Source: Actinobacteria bacterium ADurb.Bin346 (GTDB taxonomy: Bacteria > Actinomycetota > Humimicrobiia > Humimicrobiales > Humimicrobiaceae). Taken from it: a DNA stretch of 39,901 nucleotides. A program made the translations under genes and the position numbers. Location of the stretch: positions 1 through 39,901 of the forward strand of contig MWAX01000161.1 in assembly GCA_002068775.1 (NCBI GenBank), read 5' to 3'. The notes under the pieces were generated by a model. The model saw nothing but the letters and a program-made list of their open reading frames with translations, made no database searches and was not told the origin of the DNA. This document shows, piece after piece, positions 8,152-16,297 of the stretch. Each line of letters begins with the position of its first letter. The first letter of the stretch is position 1.

Positions 8152-9087
8152 ATGCTTATTATATTTAAAAAAGTCATATACATATACCTGATACTTGGGC
8201 TGAATATTTATTTCTGTTCCTATTTTTTAAGCAAAATCTCTGCAAGGACTGAGCTGCGCAGAGGATATGTGGCTGCCAGGGCAGGCGGTTTTGGACGTCC
8301 CTTTGCCAGCATATTCAAGTATATGTCCAAGGAGCACAGATTAAGCGTCTGGGAAATGCTGCTGTTCTTTTTTTCATTCTTTATATGGACTGTAATACCA
8401 TTTTCGCAATCATTGATAATTATCAAATTTGATTTTGATATCATAGCTGTCATATTATTTTACCTTGTGCTTGTTTTTCTAATAATAATAAATGCCTGCA
8501 GCAGCTCATACGGCTTCATATATAATAATTTTTCCAGAAAAATCCTGATGATGTTCACATTCTTTATACCGCTGTTGTTCTGTATTGCAAGCATTGTACT
8601 TATCAGCAGGACTCTAAACCTAAAAGAGATCGTGGGCTCGCAATATCAGTACTGGAACATAATATTCCAGCCGCTCGGTTTTATAGCAGCAGTAACATCA
8701 GTTGTTATGCAGCTTAAGATGCTTGGCCTTACAGGAAAAAACCCTATTCTTTACTCTGAAACAGCAGAAAAAGAAGGGGCAGGTTTTGGCAGGCTTGTTA
8801 ACAGGACAGCAGAATATTCAATAATGTTTTTTCTGATCGTGATTATTGTACTGCTCTATCTTGCCGGCTGGGAAAGATTTTTCCTTATTAATGGAAATGT
8901 GATGTTTGGAATTAAATTCTATGTAGTTTTCTTCTTATTATTGTTTATTGATAAGGCAACGCCGAAGCTTAACGATTTTTATTATCTGAAAAGCGTAAAC
9001 TTCAAGTTTGTGATACCCATCTCAGTTATCAATTTTTTGCTGACTATGGTATTTTTTATTCTGAGAAATATATATAATCTGATTTGA
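8152..9087 (+). CDS. nuoH: NuoH/hydrogenase membrane-anchor-like subunit, strongly diverged
   Basis: This 311-residue membrane protein has about eight hydrophobic segments and takes the NuoH place between the CD-like and I-like genes. Family traces are RAGGFGRPFASIFKYMSKE (about 43-61, the counterpart of the QxRxGPN...LKLLxKE region) and a loop with AEKEGAGFGRLVNRTAEYS (about 204-223) at the place of the E-rich loop facing the quinone cavity. The usual R-PFDL motif of that loop is missing. No other family explains it as well. It probably anchors the Fe-S arm in the membrane. Confidence 0.7.
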   Translation: MLIIFKKVIYIYLILGLNIYFCSYFLSKISARTELRRGYVAARAGGFGRPFASIFKYMSKEHRLSVWEMLLFFFSFFIWTVIPFSQSLIIIKFDFDIIAVILFYLVLVFLIIINACSSSYGFIYNNFSRKILMMFTFFIPLLFCIASIVLISRTLNLKEIVGSQYQYWNIIFQPLGFIAAVTSVVMQLKMLGLTGKNPILYSETAEKEGAGFGRLVNRTAEYSIMFFLIVIIVLLYLAGWERFFLINGNVMFGIKFYVVFFLLLFIDKATPKLNDFYYLKSVNFKFVIPISVINFLLTMVFFILRNIYNLI

Positions 9088-9116
9088 TTTTTTAATTGAC
9101 AGGTGGTTTTAGCTAT

Positions 9117-9548
9117 ATGAGACCGGTAATAAGAGATTTTTTTATAGAGTTTGGCAATATGTTCCGTAAGCCCAGGACTGTTGTATATCCAAAAGAAAAA
9201 ATAATAATCCCGGATGGAAGCAGGGGCATACCAAGGCTCAAGCTTGACCTGGATTCTCTGGAAGTGCTCTGCAATGGTTGTGGAGACTGTGCAAAAGCCT
9301 GTTCCGCCAGATGCATTAAAATAAAAAGAGGCATAGATGAAAACGGCAGGGAATTTTTAGAAGAGTTTAACATAGATCTTAACAGTTGTATTTTTTGCGG
9401 CAATTGTGTTGAGGTTTGTGAAAGGAAAGCAATTGAAATGACATACAGGCACCAGCTTGCCGATCAGGACAGAAACTCCTTCAAAATGGAAAAACAGGAT
9501 TTAATAAAACAGGCGGATTATTCAATAAGGGATTTTTGGACAAAATAA
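9117..9548 (+). CDS. nuoI: NuoI-like 2[4Fe-4S] ferredoxin subunit
   Basis: The protein has two complete CxxCxxCxxxC motifs: Cys52, 55, 58, 62 and Cys91, 94, 97, 101. They bind two [4Fe-4S] clusters, as in complex I clusters N6a and N6b, and pass electrons to the NuoB-like subunit. The N terminus (FFIEFGNMFRKPRTVVYPKEK) and the following RGIPRLKLD fit NuoI. I chose the ATG at 9117, preceded by AGGTGG with a 10-base spacer, over the TTG at 9096. The length of 143 residues is normal. The stop overlaps the start of the next gene (TAATG). Confidence 0.9.
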   Translation: MRPVIRDFFIEFGNMFRKPRTVVYPKEKIIIPDGSRGIPRLKLDLDSLEVLCNGCGDCAKACSARCIKIKRGIDENGREFLEEFNIDLNSCIFCGNCVEVCERKAIEMTYRHQLADQDRNSFKMEKQDLIKQADYSIRDFWTK

Positions 9549-10117
9549 TGGATGGCAAATTAATTTTAGGATTCCTGAATTACTTAATGCTCAGTCTCAT
9601 TTTTATTTTTGGACTGATTTCTCTGGCTGTAAAAGACCAGAAGAAGAAGCTCTCTTTTCTTTTCTTCATGCTTTTTTGCTCAGGTATATTGAGCTACCTT
9701 TTCTTTGCTAAAATAGCCTTTATGCTGCCTGGAATAATGCTGCTGTTTTTTTGTCTTTCAGTTTTAATTATGGTTGCCGGTCAGGAATATTTTGGTTATG
9801 GCAAACCACTGATCAAAGCCGGGAAAGAAGTTATGCCGGAAAGGCATAGCAGAGGCTGGTTTAATCCGGGAGTTATCATTAATCTTCTCTTATCTTTAAT
9901 ATTATGCATTGGTGCAGGAGTTTTATTTTATTATTTTAACAGAGATTTTTACCAGGACCTTGTACTGGTAGATACTTTTAAAGTCGCAGAAATGCAGCAG
10001 ATCGTAAATAATATAGGGTTAAATTATATGGCAGCAATCCTGATTATTTTTTGCGGGCTTGCCTCTTCATTTTTCTGGTTTTTGTGCATACTGGATAAAA
10101 AAGGTGATAAAAGTTGA
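9548..10117 (+). CDS. NuoJ-position membrane protein
   Basis: The 189-residue protein has about five hydrophobic helices and lies between the NuoI-like and NuoK-like genes, the standard place of NuoJ. I cannot see the conserved NuoJ glycine-rich third-helix motif, so the assignment rests on position, size and topology. Its ATG overlaps the stop of the I-like gene (TAATG), which indicates translational coupling. Its own stop overlaps the TTG start of the next gene. Confidence 0.6.
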   Translation: MDGKLILGFLNYLMLSLIFIFGLISLAVKDQKKKLSFLFFMLFCSGILSYLFFAKIAFMLPGIMLLFFCLSVLIMVAGQEYFGYGKPLIKAGKEVMPERHSRGWFNPGVIINLLLSLILCIGAGVLFYYFNRDFYQDLVLVDTFKVAEMQQIVNNIGLNYMAAILIIFCGLASSFFWFLCILDKKGDKS

Positions 10118-10464
10118 ACCTCCAATTCATAATACTATTCAGTTTTGCCATATTTTTACTTGGAATATTCGGGCTGACTTTTTACAGAAGCCTTTTATCT
10201 GTGCTGATCTCTTTTCAGCTTATAATTTTTTCAGCAACAATCAATTTTTTCGGGTTCTCATTATTTCTTTATAAGGCAATGACATGGGACAAGATATTTA
10301 TATTTTTTGCTTTTATCTCAATATATCTCGTGCTGTTCTCGATAGTATTTTATAATTATTCGATACAGACTGGAATCTATGAGCTTGATGTAAAAAATGA
10401 CTTCAGGTTTTTCAGATTCAGCAAGTCCGACTGGTGGGGAGAAGATAAAATTGGAGAAGATTAA
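10114..10464 (+). CDS. nuoK: NuoK-like subunit lacking both key membrane glutamates
   Basis: Residues FLLGIFGLTFYRSLLSVLISFQLIIFS align with the first two helices of NuoK (E. coli [25 protein letters not shown]). The essential Glu36 position is Gln35. The second essential glutamate (Glu72 of E. coli) also has no counterpart, because no glutamate occurs in any membrane segment. A third helix (about 58-82) and an unusual 30-residue charged tail follow. The start is a TTG at 10114 overlapping the preceding stop, with AAGGTGAT just before it. It is probably still part of the membrane arm but without normal proton transfer. Confidence 0.75.
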   Translation: MNLQFIILFSFAIFLLGIFGLTFYRSLLSVLISFQLIIFSATINFFGFSLFLYKAMTWDKIFIFFAFISIYLVLFSIVFYNYSIQTGIYELDVKNDFRFFRFSKSDWWGEDKIGED

Positions 10465-12073
10465 AGCCCTGCTTGACAGCATATACCCGTTCTATCCTGT
10501 ATTATTTATACTGGGTTCCGGCATAATCACTGTATTTTTTGGCATGTCCGGCAGGAAACCAGTTAAGTTATTTATAATAATACTCACTGCATGCTCAATA
10601 GCTGCAGGTATTTTTATAAATATATATTCTTATAACCTGAAAGGAGAATTTTCAAATTTTCTTTTTAATTTCAGCGGCCTTCAGGTTGCACTCACATCCA
10701 TGGTTTTATTTTCTGCTTTAAACGCACTGCTGTTTTTATGCTTGTTTAATTTTAGAAAAGATAATTTGATAAAAATAATCCTTATGTTTGATTTATGTAT
10801 TTTATCCTTTATTTTTTTCATTCCATCTGTAAATTTTATAGTGATGTTTTCAAGCCTGACGTTTTTTATAACAGGTGTTTTTCAGCTTGTAACATCCTTA
10901 AACAGAGGTGTCTTTTTAAGTTCAATGCCCGAGTATACAATAAAAAACAATATTATAAGGTTTTTTCTGTTATCTGCATTATCTTTGCTATTAATGTTCC
11001 TGGGATTTTCCCTTCTTTTTGGAGCCACAGATTTAAAAACCTTCAGCCAGGTGCTCGAATCAGATTTTAAAAACACCTCTCTTATTAAAACAGGGTTTTT
11101 CATTATCCTGCTGAGCGCATTTTTATTTTCAGGGTTTGTACCGCTGCACAGTCCTTATATGAAAATGCAGAAAAGGATTGAGAAGTCCTCAACAAGCATA
11201 ATATGGCTTTTATATATTTTAGCGGGAATAATTTTGCTTTTAAAATTAAAAGATATCTTTTTCTTTTTTCTTGACAGTGATAATAAATACATAATAATTG
11301 CACTCCTTGTGGTTTCAGCAGCTTGTGTTTTTGCCGGAAATCTTGGAGCTCTTAAAACTACGAGCATAAGAAGGATCTTTTCATTTTTTGTACTTTCAAT
11401 CCTGGGAACTTCAGTCCTCGGTTTTGTGCAGTATGGGCTCGGATTGTTTGACGGGACAACTGTTTTAAAATATATAATTTCGAACTGTATACTTCTTGGT
11501 GTGACTTATATGCCGCTGATGCTGGTATTTTACTCACTTGAAACAAATGGTGACGACTCTCTTGAAAGACTAAGAGGGTTTGGCAAAAGAAATATTTATC
11601 TTTCCATTAACATGGTCATTATCATGCTTTCATTAAGCGGGCTTCCGGGTACCTATGGTTATCTTTCAAGGATGTCTTTATTATCTGTATTCCTGAGCGA
11701 TTATCGTACAATTATTGACCAGTCGGGCGGGAACTTTATCTCAGGGCTGAAAATTTCAAACATGCTGGTCGCCTTTATTTCATGGGCTTTTATTGCAGCA
11801 AACATCATAAGGCTGATCGTTGTGATTTATGGCAAAGAAATCACAAAAAAGGACATATATGCAACGGATTTACAATCCCGGGAAGTTATAGAAAACTCCG
11901 GCACTGTAAAAAGTAAAACTGTGCAGGGAAGTGCTTTTATACCTGTTTTCATTTATATTTATGTGACAATCTTCACCCTGCTGATAGTACTTACAGGAGT
12001 TGCGGGGCTACTGGAGATTCTCGGATTAAAAACATTATTTAGCGGATTCAGCATTTTAAGCCTGAATTTTTAA
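10451..12073 (+). CDS. nuoN: NuoN/antiporter-like membrane subunit, degenerate
   Basis: The 540-residue protein has about 14 hydrophobic segments and the Proton_antipo_M pattern. The best matches to NuoN are FVPLHSPY (for VPFHLWTPD), FAGNLGALKTTSIRRIF (for GNLMALSQTNIKRLL) and SLSGLPGTYGYLSR (for SLAGIPMTLGFIGK). The pumping residues are changed: the fifth-helix glutamate is missing, the lysine before VPFH is Phe, and the lysine in the last motif is Arg. The TTG at 10451 has GGGGAG 9 bases upstream; an upstream ATG at 10397 would overlap the previous gene more. It is the only antiporter-like subunit; NuoL and NuoM are absent. Confidence 0.75.
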   Translation: MEKIKALLDSIYPFYPVLFILGSGIITVFFGMSGRKPVKLFIIILTACSIAAGIFINIYSYNLKGEFSNFLFNFSGLQVALTSMVLFSALNALLFLCLFNFRKDNLIKIILMFDLCILSFIFFIPSVNFIVMFSSLTFFITGVFQLVTSLNRGVFLSSMPEYTIKNNIIRFFLLSALSLLLMFLGFSLLFGATDLKTFSQVLESDFKNTSLIKTGFFIILLSAFLFSGFVPLHSPYMKMQKRIEKSSTSIIWLLYILAGIILLLKLKDIFFFFLDSDNKYIIIALLVVSAACVFAGNLGALKTTSIRRIFSFFVLSILGTSVLGFVQYGLGLFDGTTVLKYIISNCILLGVTYMPLMLVFYSLETNGDDSLERLRGFGKRNIYLSINMVIIMLSLSGLPGTYGYLSRMSLLSVFLSDYRTIIDQSGGNFISGLKISNMLVAFISWAFIAANIIRLIVVIYGKEITKKDIYATDLQSREVIENSGTVKSKTVQGSAFIPVFIYIYVTIFTLLIVLTGVAGLLEILGLKTLFSGFSILSLNF

Positions 12074-12163
12074 AACCCTGCAGGCATGGACTTTTTAAAA
12101 ACCCGCAACTTTAAACTGGAAAGCACTTACTTCGAGCGGTTAATTTAAAAATACTTTCTTATC

Positions 12164-12934
12164 ATGGAGACTTACAATAAAAGATTTAATTTAAAGCATC
12201 TTCTTATAATCATTTTTATACTTGTCATAGTGCTTGCAATTGTTATCAGCATCAGCCAGTTTACTTTCAGAAAAGAATACCAGCCGCCAACAGCCCTTAT
12301 CAACATGCTGCCAAGATATAGGGTCATAGACATGGATAATATCCCGATAAAAAGTGATAAAGACGGCGACGGCATCAATGATCAGAAGGATATTCTGATG
12401 GGGGCTAAAAGTCAGCTTATAGAGCCGGCAGTAAATATTTTCAGTGAGGGCTTAAATGAAACCAACTATTATAATGGGGGAGATCCGCCACCCGGACTTG
12501 CAGTTTGCACTGATATAATTGCAAGGGCTTTTAAGGCAGCAGGTTTTGATATAAGGCAGCTTGTCTACGAAGATATCAGGGATAATTTTTCAGAATATCC
12601 TTTAAGAACCCTCTGGGGACAAACCAGGCCGGACAAGGATATAGATTACAGGAGAATACAGAATCTTGAGATTTTTTTTAAAAGAAATGCCAAAGCTCTT
12701 ACCCTGACTTTCAATTACACAAGTGAGCAGGATTTAATGAAGTGGCTGCCGGGAGATATTGTTTTTTTTGACATGGACAGGGATGGATATACAGATAATG
12801 CAGGGATAATCTCAGATTTCACTACAAGAAAGGGAATACCAAAAATAATTTATAATTATATAGATCCGGGACACACCATAGAGTCAGAAATCCTGACAAC
12901 TGCAAAGATAACAGGCCACTACAGGTGGCAATGA
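12164..12934 (+). CDS. DUF1287 protein with calcium-loop-like segment, membrane-anchored
   Basis: A single N-terminal membrane helix (about 14-36) is followed by an outside domain. SDKDGDGINDQKDIL (about 64-78) resembles an EF-hand or type-3 repeat calcium loop. From residue 98 on the pattern is DUF1287: YYNGGDPPPGLAVCTDII with a cysteine, the YEDIRDNFSEYP segment, DIDYRRIQNLEIFF, LPGDIVFFD, and a C-terminal GHYRW. DUF1287 resembles NlpC/P60-like cysteine peptidases, so a role in peptidoglycan or surface-peptide hydrolysis is possible. The gene follows the complex-I-like operon by 90 bases, without an evident SD, and may be cotranscribed. Confidence 0.85.
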   Translation: METYNKRFNLKHLLIIIFILVIVLAIVISISQFTFRKEYQPPTALINMLPRYRVIDMDNIPIKSDKDGDGINDQKDILMGAKSQLIEPAVNIFSEGLNETNYYNGGDPPPGLAVCTDIIARAFKAAGFDIRQLVYEDIRDNFSEYPLRTLWGQTRPDKDIDYRRIQNLEIFFKRNAKALTLTFNYTSEQDLMKWLPGDIVFFDMDRDGYTDNAGIISDFTTRKGIPKIIYNYIDPGHTIESEILTTAKITGHYRWQ

Positions 12935-13098
12935 CAGGTTAAAACAGGAGCAATACTTAAACTGGTACGAAAATCTGCACTATTAAAATTATAAATCAGG
13001 ATGTGATATTACCTGCCTGAGGCATCAGCTATGAAGAATGAATTTTTGAGGCTCAGAATTCGTTTACTATATCAACTTTATATTGTATACTTTAATCA

Positions 13099-13731
13099 AT
13101 GCCAATCAGTTCAAAAAAAAGTTTAAACAAGCTACATGAAGAAATATCAATATGTAAGCAATGCCTTGACCTTGTAAAGACCAGGAAAAATACAGTTCCC
13201 GGCAGAGGTGCCCCAAACTCAAAGTTGATAATAGTCGGATTTTATCCTGAAGAAGTCGCAGGCAGTAAAGAAGGATTGCCGGATACAGAAAGCAGGCAGG
13301 ATATTTTAATGAAGAAAATGCTGGCAGGTGCCGGTCTTTCACTTGATACTGACACATACATCACTTATCTGGTAAAATGCACTCCGCAAAACGCAAATAT
13401 TGCGGAAGAGGACGCCGGACAAAAAAAATATGTCCCATCAGAAAAGCACATATCAAACTGCATCAATTATTTTACTGAAGAAATTTCAATAATTACGCCA
13501 CACATCATAGTATCTCTTGGGATTGATGCCTCAAATATAATACTCAGGGATTTCTTTTCTTCTGCAAGGAAACATACAGATATGTCAAAGCTGCACATGA
13601 AGCTTTTTGAAAATCCGTCATTTAAGCTGGTCCCTTTCTACAGCCTGCAGGAAGTGCTGGATGGTTCAGTGAGCGAACTCAGGTATCTTGAAGACTTCAG
13701 GAACCTTTCGAAATTATTCAGAATAGTTTAA
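13099..13731 (+). CDS. Family-4 uracil-DNA-glycosylase-like Fe-S protein with decayed active site
   Basis: Overall form matches family-4 uracil-DNA glycosylases: CKQCLDLVKTRKNTVPGRG at the N terminus, YITYLVKCTPQ in the middle, SNCINYFTEEISIITPHIIVSLG later. The four cysteines that bind the [4Fe-4S] cluster (CxxC, KC and NC) are all present. The catalytic motif GEAPG is GFYPE here, and the HPA/HPS motif near the end is replaced by VPFYSLQE. The 210-residue protein therefore probably lacks normal uracil excision; it may bind DNA or act on another lesion. No clear SD precedes the ATG. Confidence 0.72.
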   Translation: MPISSKKSLNKLHEEISICKQCLDLVKTRKNTVPGRGAPNSKLIIVGFYPEEVAGSKEGLPDTESRQDILMKKMLAGAGLSLDTDTYITYLVKCTPQNANIAEEDAGQKKYVPSEKHISNCINYFTEEISIITPHIIVSLGIDASNIILRDFFSSARKHTDMSKLHMKLFENPSFKLVPFYSLQEVLDGSVSELRYLEDFRNLSKLFRIV

Positions 13732-13750
13732 GTCAATTAACGGCAGCCGC

Positions 13751-14740
13751 CTATTCAACAAGATATACATATATTTTCCTTCTGCCATACCTGTAGCATT
13801 CATCAAGTGAATCAAAACAAAGATCTATGCGGTTTCCCTTAATCCATCCACCGGTATCGGCAGCAATTGCTTCGCCATACCCTTCTATGAATACTTTTGT
13901 CCCGAGCCTGATAGTTCGCGGGTCCACAGCGACAATACCTTTTCTTGCGCGCAGCCCTGTAGCGGTTACACCATCGCCATTGAGCCCGCCTCCCCCTGCA
14001 TAATATGCTGTTGCAACCATGGTTATTTCTCCGGAAAGCGTTATTCCGGCAGGCTGTATCCTGGCAATCCGCTCTTTTATTGCAGCCAGTATCTGAGCAA
14101 CATTTGCTTTTTCCTGCTCGACTTTTTCAAGCAGATATTTGTCTTTATCAAGGTTTTCTTTCAGGACAGTCTGTTCTTTTTCCCTTTCTTTTTTTACAGA
14201 TTGCATTTCTTTTTTCTTTTCCTCAGATTTCCGCATTATCCTGTCATAACTTTCCTTGTCAAGTCTTAATGCCTCAATTAACTGGGCATCTCTGCGCATG
14301 ATGTTCCGGAATATATAAAGAGTTGTTATGAATTCATTTATGTCCCTGGCGGAAGTAAGGAGTTTAATCACATTATTTTTACCATATTTATATGAATAAA
14401 TAACTCTTTCGGAAAGCAGCACTTTTTTTGTATCGATACTTTTCTCTATGTCAATGCGTTGTTTTGTCAAGTCCTGAAGTTCAAGCTCAAGCCCTGTGAT
14501 TATTTCTGCAAGCCTGATGATTTCGGTTTTTTTCGTTTCTATTAATGCTTCGACTGCAATTATTTCTTCAATAAGGCCCTCCTCTTCATCGCTTAAAGCT
14601 GCAATTTGATTGCTCAGCTCTTTTAATGTCAGGGCCTCTATTCTCGAAGGGCAAGCAAAAGAAAACTCAATGCAGAGCATTGATGCCAGCAGAAAAAAAA
14701 TCACTGTTTTAATCAATTTATTTTTATATTTATTTATCAA
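13751..14740 (-). CDS. Secreted coiled-coil protein with 3D domain (murein-lytic-like)
   Basis: An N-terminal signal peptide (about 1-30) is followed by a long coiled coil (about 38-230) rich in K, E, I and L, like CwlO/PcsB-type cell-wall hydrolase regulators. The C-terminal 90 residues are a 3D domain: ATAYYAGGGGLNGDGVTATG, GIVAVDPRTIRLGTKVFIEGYG, ADTGGWIKGNRIDLCF. The three aspartates (in AVD, AADTG and RIDLCF) that name the domain are present. This fold is related to MltA lytic transglycosylase. The protein probably acts in wall remodelling outside the cell. It lies convergent to the preceding gene, 20 bases apart. Confidence 0.88.
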   Translation of the reverse strand: MINKYKNKLIKTVIFFLLASMLCIEFSFACPSRIEALTLKELSNQIAALSDEEEGLIEEIIAVEALIETKKTEIIRLAEIITGLELELQDLTKQRIDIEKSIDTKKVLLSERVIYSYKYGKNNVIKLLTSARDINEFITTLYIFRNIMRRDAQLIEALRLDKESYDRIMRKSEEKKKEMQSVKKEREKEQTVLKENLDKDKYLLEKVEQEKANVAQILAAIKERIARIQPAGITLSGEITMVATAYYAGGGGLNGDGVTATGLRARKGIVAVDPRTIRLGTKVFIEGYGEAIAADTGGWIKGNRIDLCFDSLDECYRYGRRKIYVYLVE

Positions 14741-14879
14741 GACAAAAAACCGTTTAGTAAAATAATATTCTTATACGCATGATTTTTTTAGAAATAGATT
14801 ATATTATTTTAAACCTTTAATCTATATATTATAAGGTATTTTACAATATGCTGTTTTGATATTTAAAATCAAATATCAC

Positions 14880-14908
14880 TTCAATTAAAAAAATTCTTAA
14901 TGTATAAT
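14880..14908 (+). promoter_or_regulatory. Candidate promoter of the corrinoid protein gene
   Basis: TTCAAT at 14880-14885 and a perfect TATAAT at 14903-14908 are separated by 17 bases. They lie 43 bases before the ATG at 14952. An AAAGGAG ribosome site follows at 14940-14946. Confidence 0.6.
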
Positions 14909-14951
14909 CACGCTTAATAGAAAAGGGGATACCTAAAAGAAAGGAGAAGCT

Positions 14952-15584
14952 ATGGCAAAATATCAGGATCTCGCAGACGCCATCATTGCAGGTGACAATG
15001 TCAAAAGCAAGGAAATAACACAGAAGCTTGTTGACAGTGGCGTCAATGCCATCGAAATACTCAACGATGGCCTGGTGCCGGGAATGGAGGTTGTTGGCGC
15101 AAAATTTAAAGCCAACGAGATGTACATTCCTGAAGTACTGATTGCGGCAAGGGCAATGCATGCAGCAATGGATATCATCAAACCAATGCTTTCAGAATCC
15201 GGAGCAGAAATGAAGGGGACAATAGTGATAGGTACAGTTCAGGGCGACCTTCATGATATTGGTAAAAATCTTGTTGGCATGATGCTCGAAGGCGGAGGCT
15301 ACACAGTTGTTGACGTCGGGGTGGATGTTCCTTCAGACAAATTTGTTGAGGAAGTAAAGAAAAGCGGAGCAAAAGTGGTTGGCCTTTCAGCATTGCTTAC
15401 CACGACAATGCCTGTAATGAAAGACGTTATCAGCGCAATAAGAGCTGATGCTGCAACAAAGAGTACAATGGTTATGGTTGGCGGCGCACCACTGACACAG
15501 GAATATGCAGATTCAATTGGCGCAAATGGTTATGCTCCTGATGCTTCAAGTGCAGTTGACCTTGCAAAGAAGCTTATGGGCTGA
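14952..15584 (+). CDS. Cobalamin-binding methyl-carrier (corrinoid) protein
   Basis: The 210-residue protein has the two-domain form of MtbC/MttC/MtaC-type corrinoid proteins. A helical cap (about 1-88) contains ILNDGLVPGMEVVGAKFKANEMYIPEVL. A Rossmann-like B12 domain (about 90-210) has the DxHxxG motif at Asp99-His101-Gly104; His101 is the lower cobalt ligand. Such proteins carry a methyl group between a substrate-specific methyltransferase and a tetrahydrofolate or corrinoid acceptor. No methyltransferase or reactivase gene is adjacent, so the methyl donor is unknown. The gene has its own promoter and terminator and good codon usage, suggesting strong single-gene expression. Confidence 0.93.
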   Translation: MAKYQDLADAIIAGDNVKSKEITQKLVDSGVNAIEILNDGLVPGMEVVGAKFKANEMYIPEVLIAARAMHAAMDIIKPMLSESGAEMKGTIVIGTVQGDLHDIGKNLVGMMLEGGGYTVVDVGVDVPSDKFVEEVKKSGAKVVGLSALLTTTMPVMKDVISAIRADAATKSTMVMVGGAPLTQEYADSIGANGYAPDASSAVDLAKKLMG

Positions 15585-15625
15585 GAGAAAACCATAAAAA
15601 GCGGGCCGAAAGCAATAACAGTACT

Positions 15626-15646
15626 TATTAATTTCAAAAATTAATA
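15626..15646. other. Perfect 9-bp inverted repeat downstream of the corrinoid gene
   Basis: TATTAATTT at 15626-15634 and AAATTAATA at 15638-15646 can form a stem with a 3-base loop. It is AT-only in the stem and lies just before the stronger terminator hairpin. Confidence 0.45.
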
Positions 15647-15656
15647 GGGATATTAA

Positions 15657-15697
15657 ATTAGAAGTGTCTAACCGAAGATAGGCACTTCTAATTTTTA
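15657..15697. terminator. Bidirectional terminator between corrinoid gene and rib operon
   Basis: A stem of about 13 pairs (ATTAGAAGTGTCT against AGGCACTTCTAAT) ends in a T-run on the plus strand. Read on the minus strand, the loop region holds CTTCGG, a stable tetraloop type. It lies between the convergent corrinoid gene and ribH, so it can end both transcripts. Confidence 0.8.
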
Positions 15698-15718
15698 TAA
15701 GATAAGGTATTTTAAATT

Positions 15719-16186
15719 TCAGGTTCCGAGAGCTTTATAAAGGTTTGCCATTTCAATTGCAGAAAGCGCTGCCTGCCAGCCGCTGTTTCCCAGTTTTGTG
15801 CCCGCCCTTTCTATTGCCTGTTCCAGTGTATCAGGCGTTATAACACCAAAAATCACCGGAAAATCCATAGACAGCGCAGTCTGAGAAATGCCTTTTATCA
15901 CTTCGCTTGAAATGTAGACATTGTGTGAGGTGTCACCTTTAAGAATTGCTCCGAGACATATTACGGCATCATATTTTTTTGACTGAGCCATTGCTTTTGC
16001 TGCTGCCGGTATCTCGAAAGCACCGGGCACCCATGCAACAGAGATGTCGGCTTTTTTGCAATTATGCCTTTCCAGGCAGTCAACTGCTCCATCCAGAAGC
16101 TTGCTGGTTATAAATTCATTATATCTGCTTATCACTACACCAAATTTCAGCCCGCTTGCGTCAAGCTTTCCTTCAAATACTTGCAT
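15719..16186 (-). CDS. ribH: 6,7-dimethyl-8-ribityllumazine synthase
   Basis: The enzyme condenses 5-amino-6-ribitylamino-uracil with dihydroxybutanone phosphate to form lumazine, the step before riboflavin. Family signatures are FGVVISRYNEFITSKLLDGA, VAWVPGAFEIP, and VICLGAILKGDTSHNVYISSEVIKG with the conserved histidine. Further matches are PVIFGVITPDTLEQAIERAGTKLGNSGWQAAL. The length of 155 residues is typical. It is the last gene of the rib operon, 111 bases after ribBA. Confidence 0.96.
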   Translation of the reverse strand: MQVFEGKLDASGLKFGVVISRYNEFITSKLLDGAVDCLERHNCKKADISVAWVPGAFEIPAAAKAMAQSKKYDAVICLGAILKGDTSHNVYISSEVIKGISQTALSMDFPVIFGVITPDTLEQAIERAGTKLGNSGWQAALSAIEMANLYKALGT

Positions 16187-16297
16187 TTTTCCTCCCTTAA
16201 TTATTTTTAATTACTGTTTTTAAAAATGTACCCATTAAACTCTGAGTTTACTGCTGACATCGCAGCCTTATGGTAAAGTATTAATAAATTATTAAAA

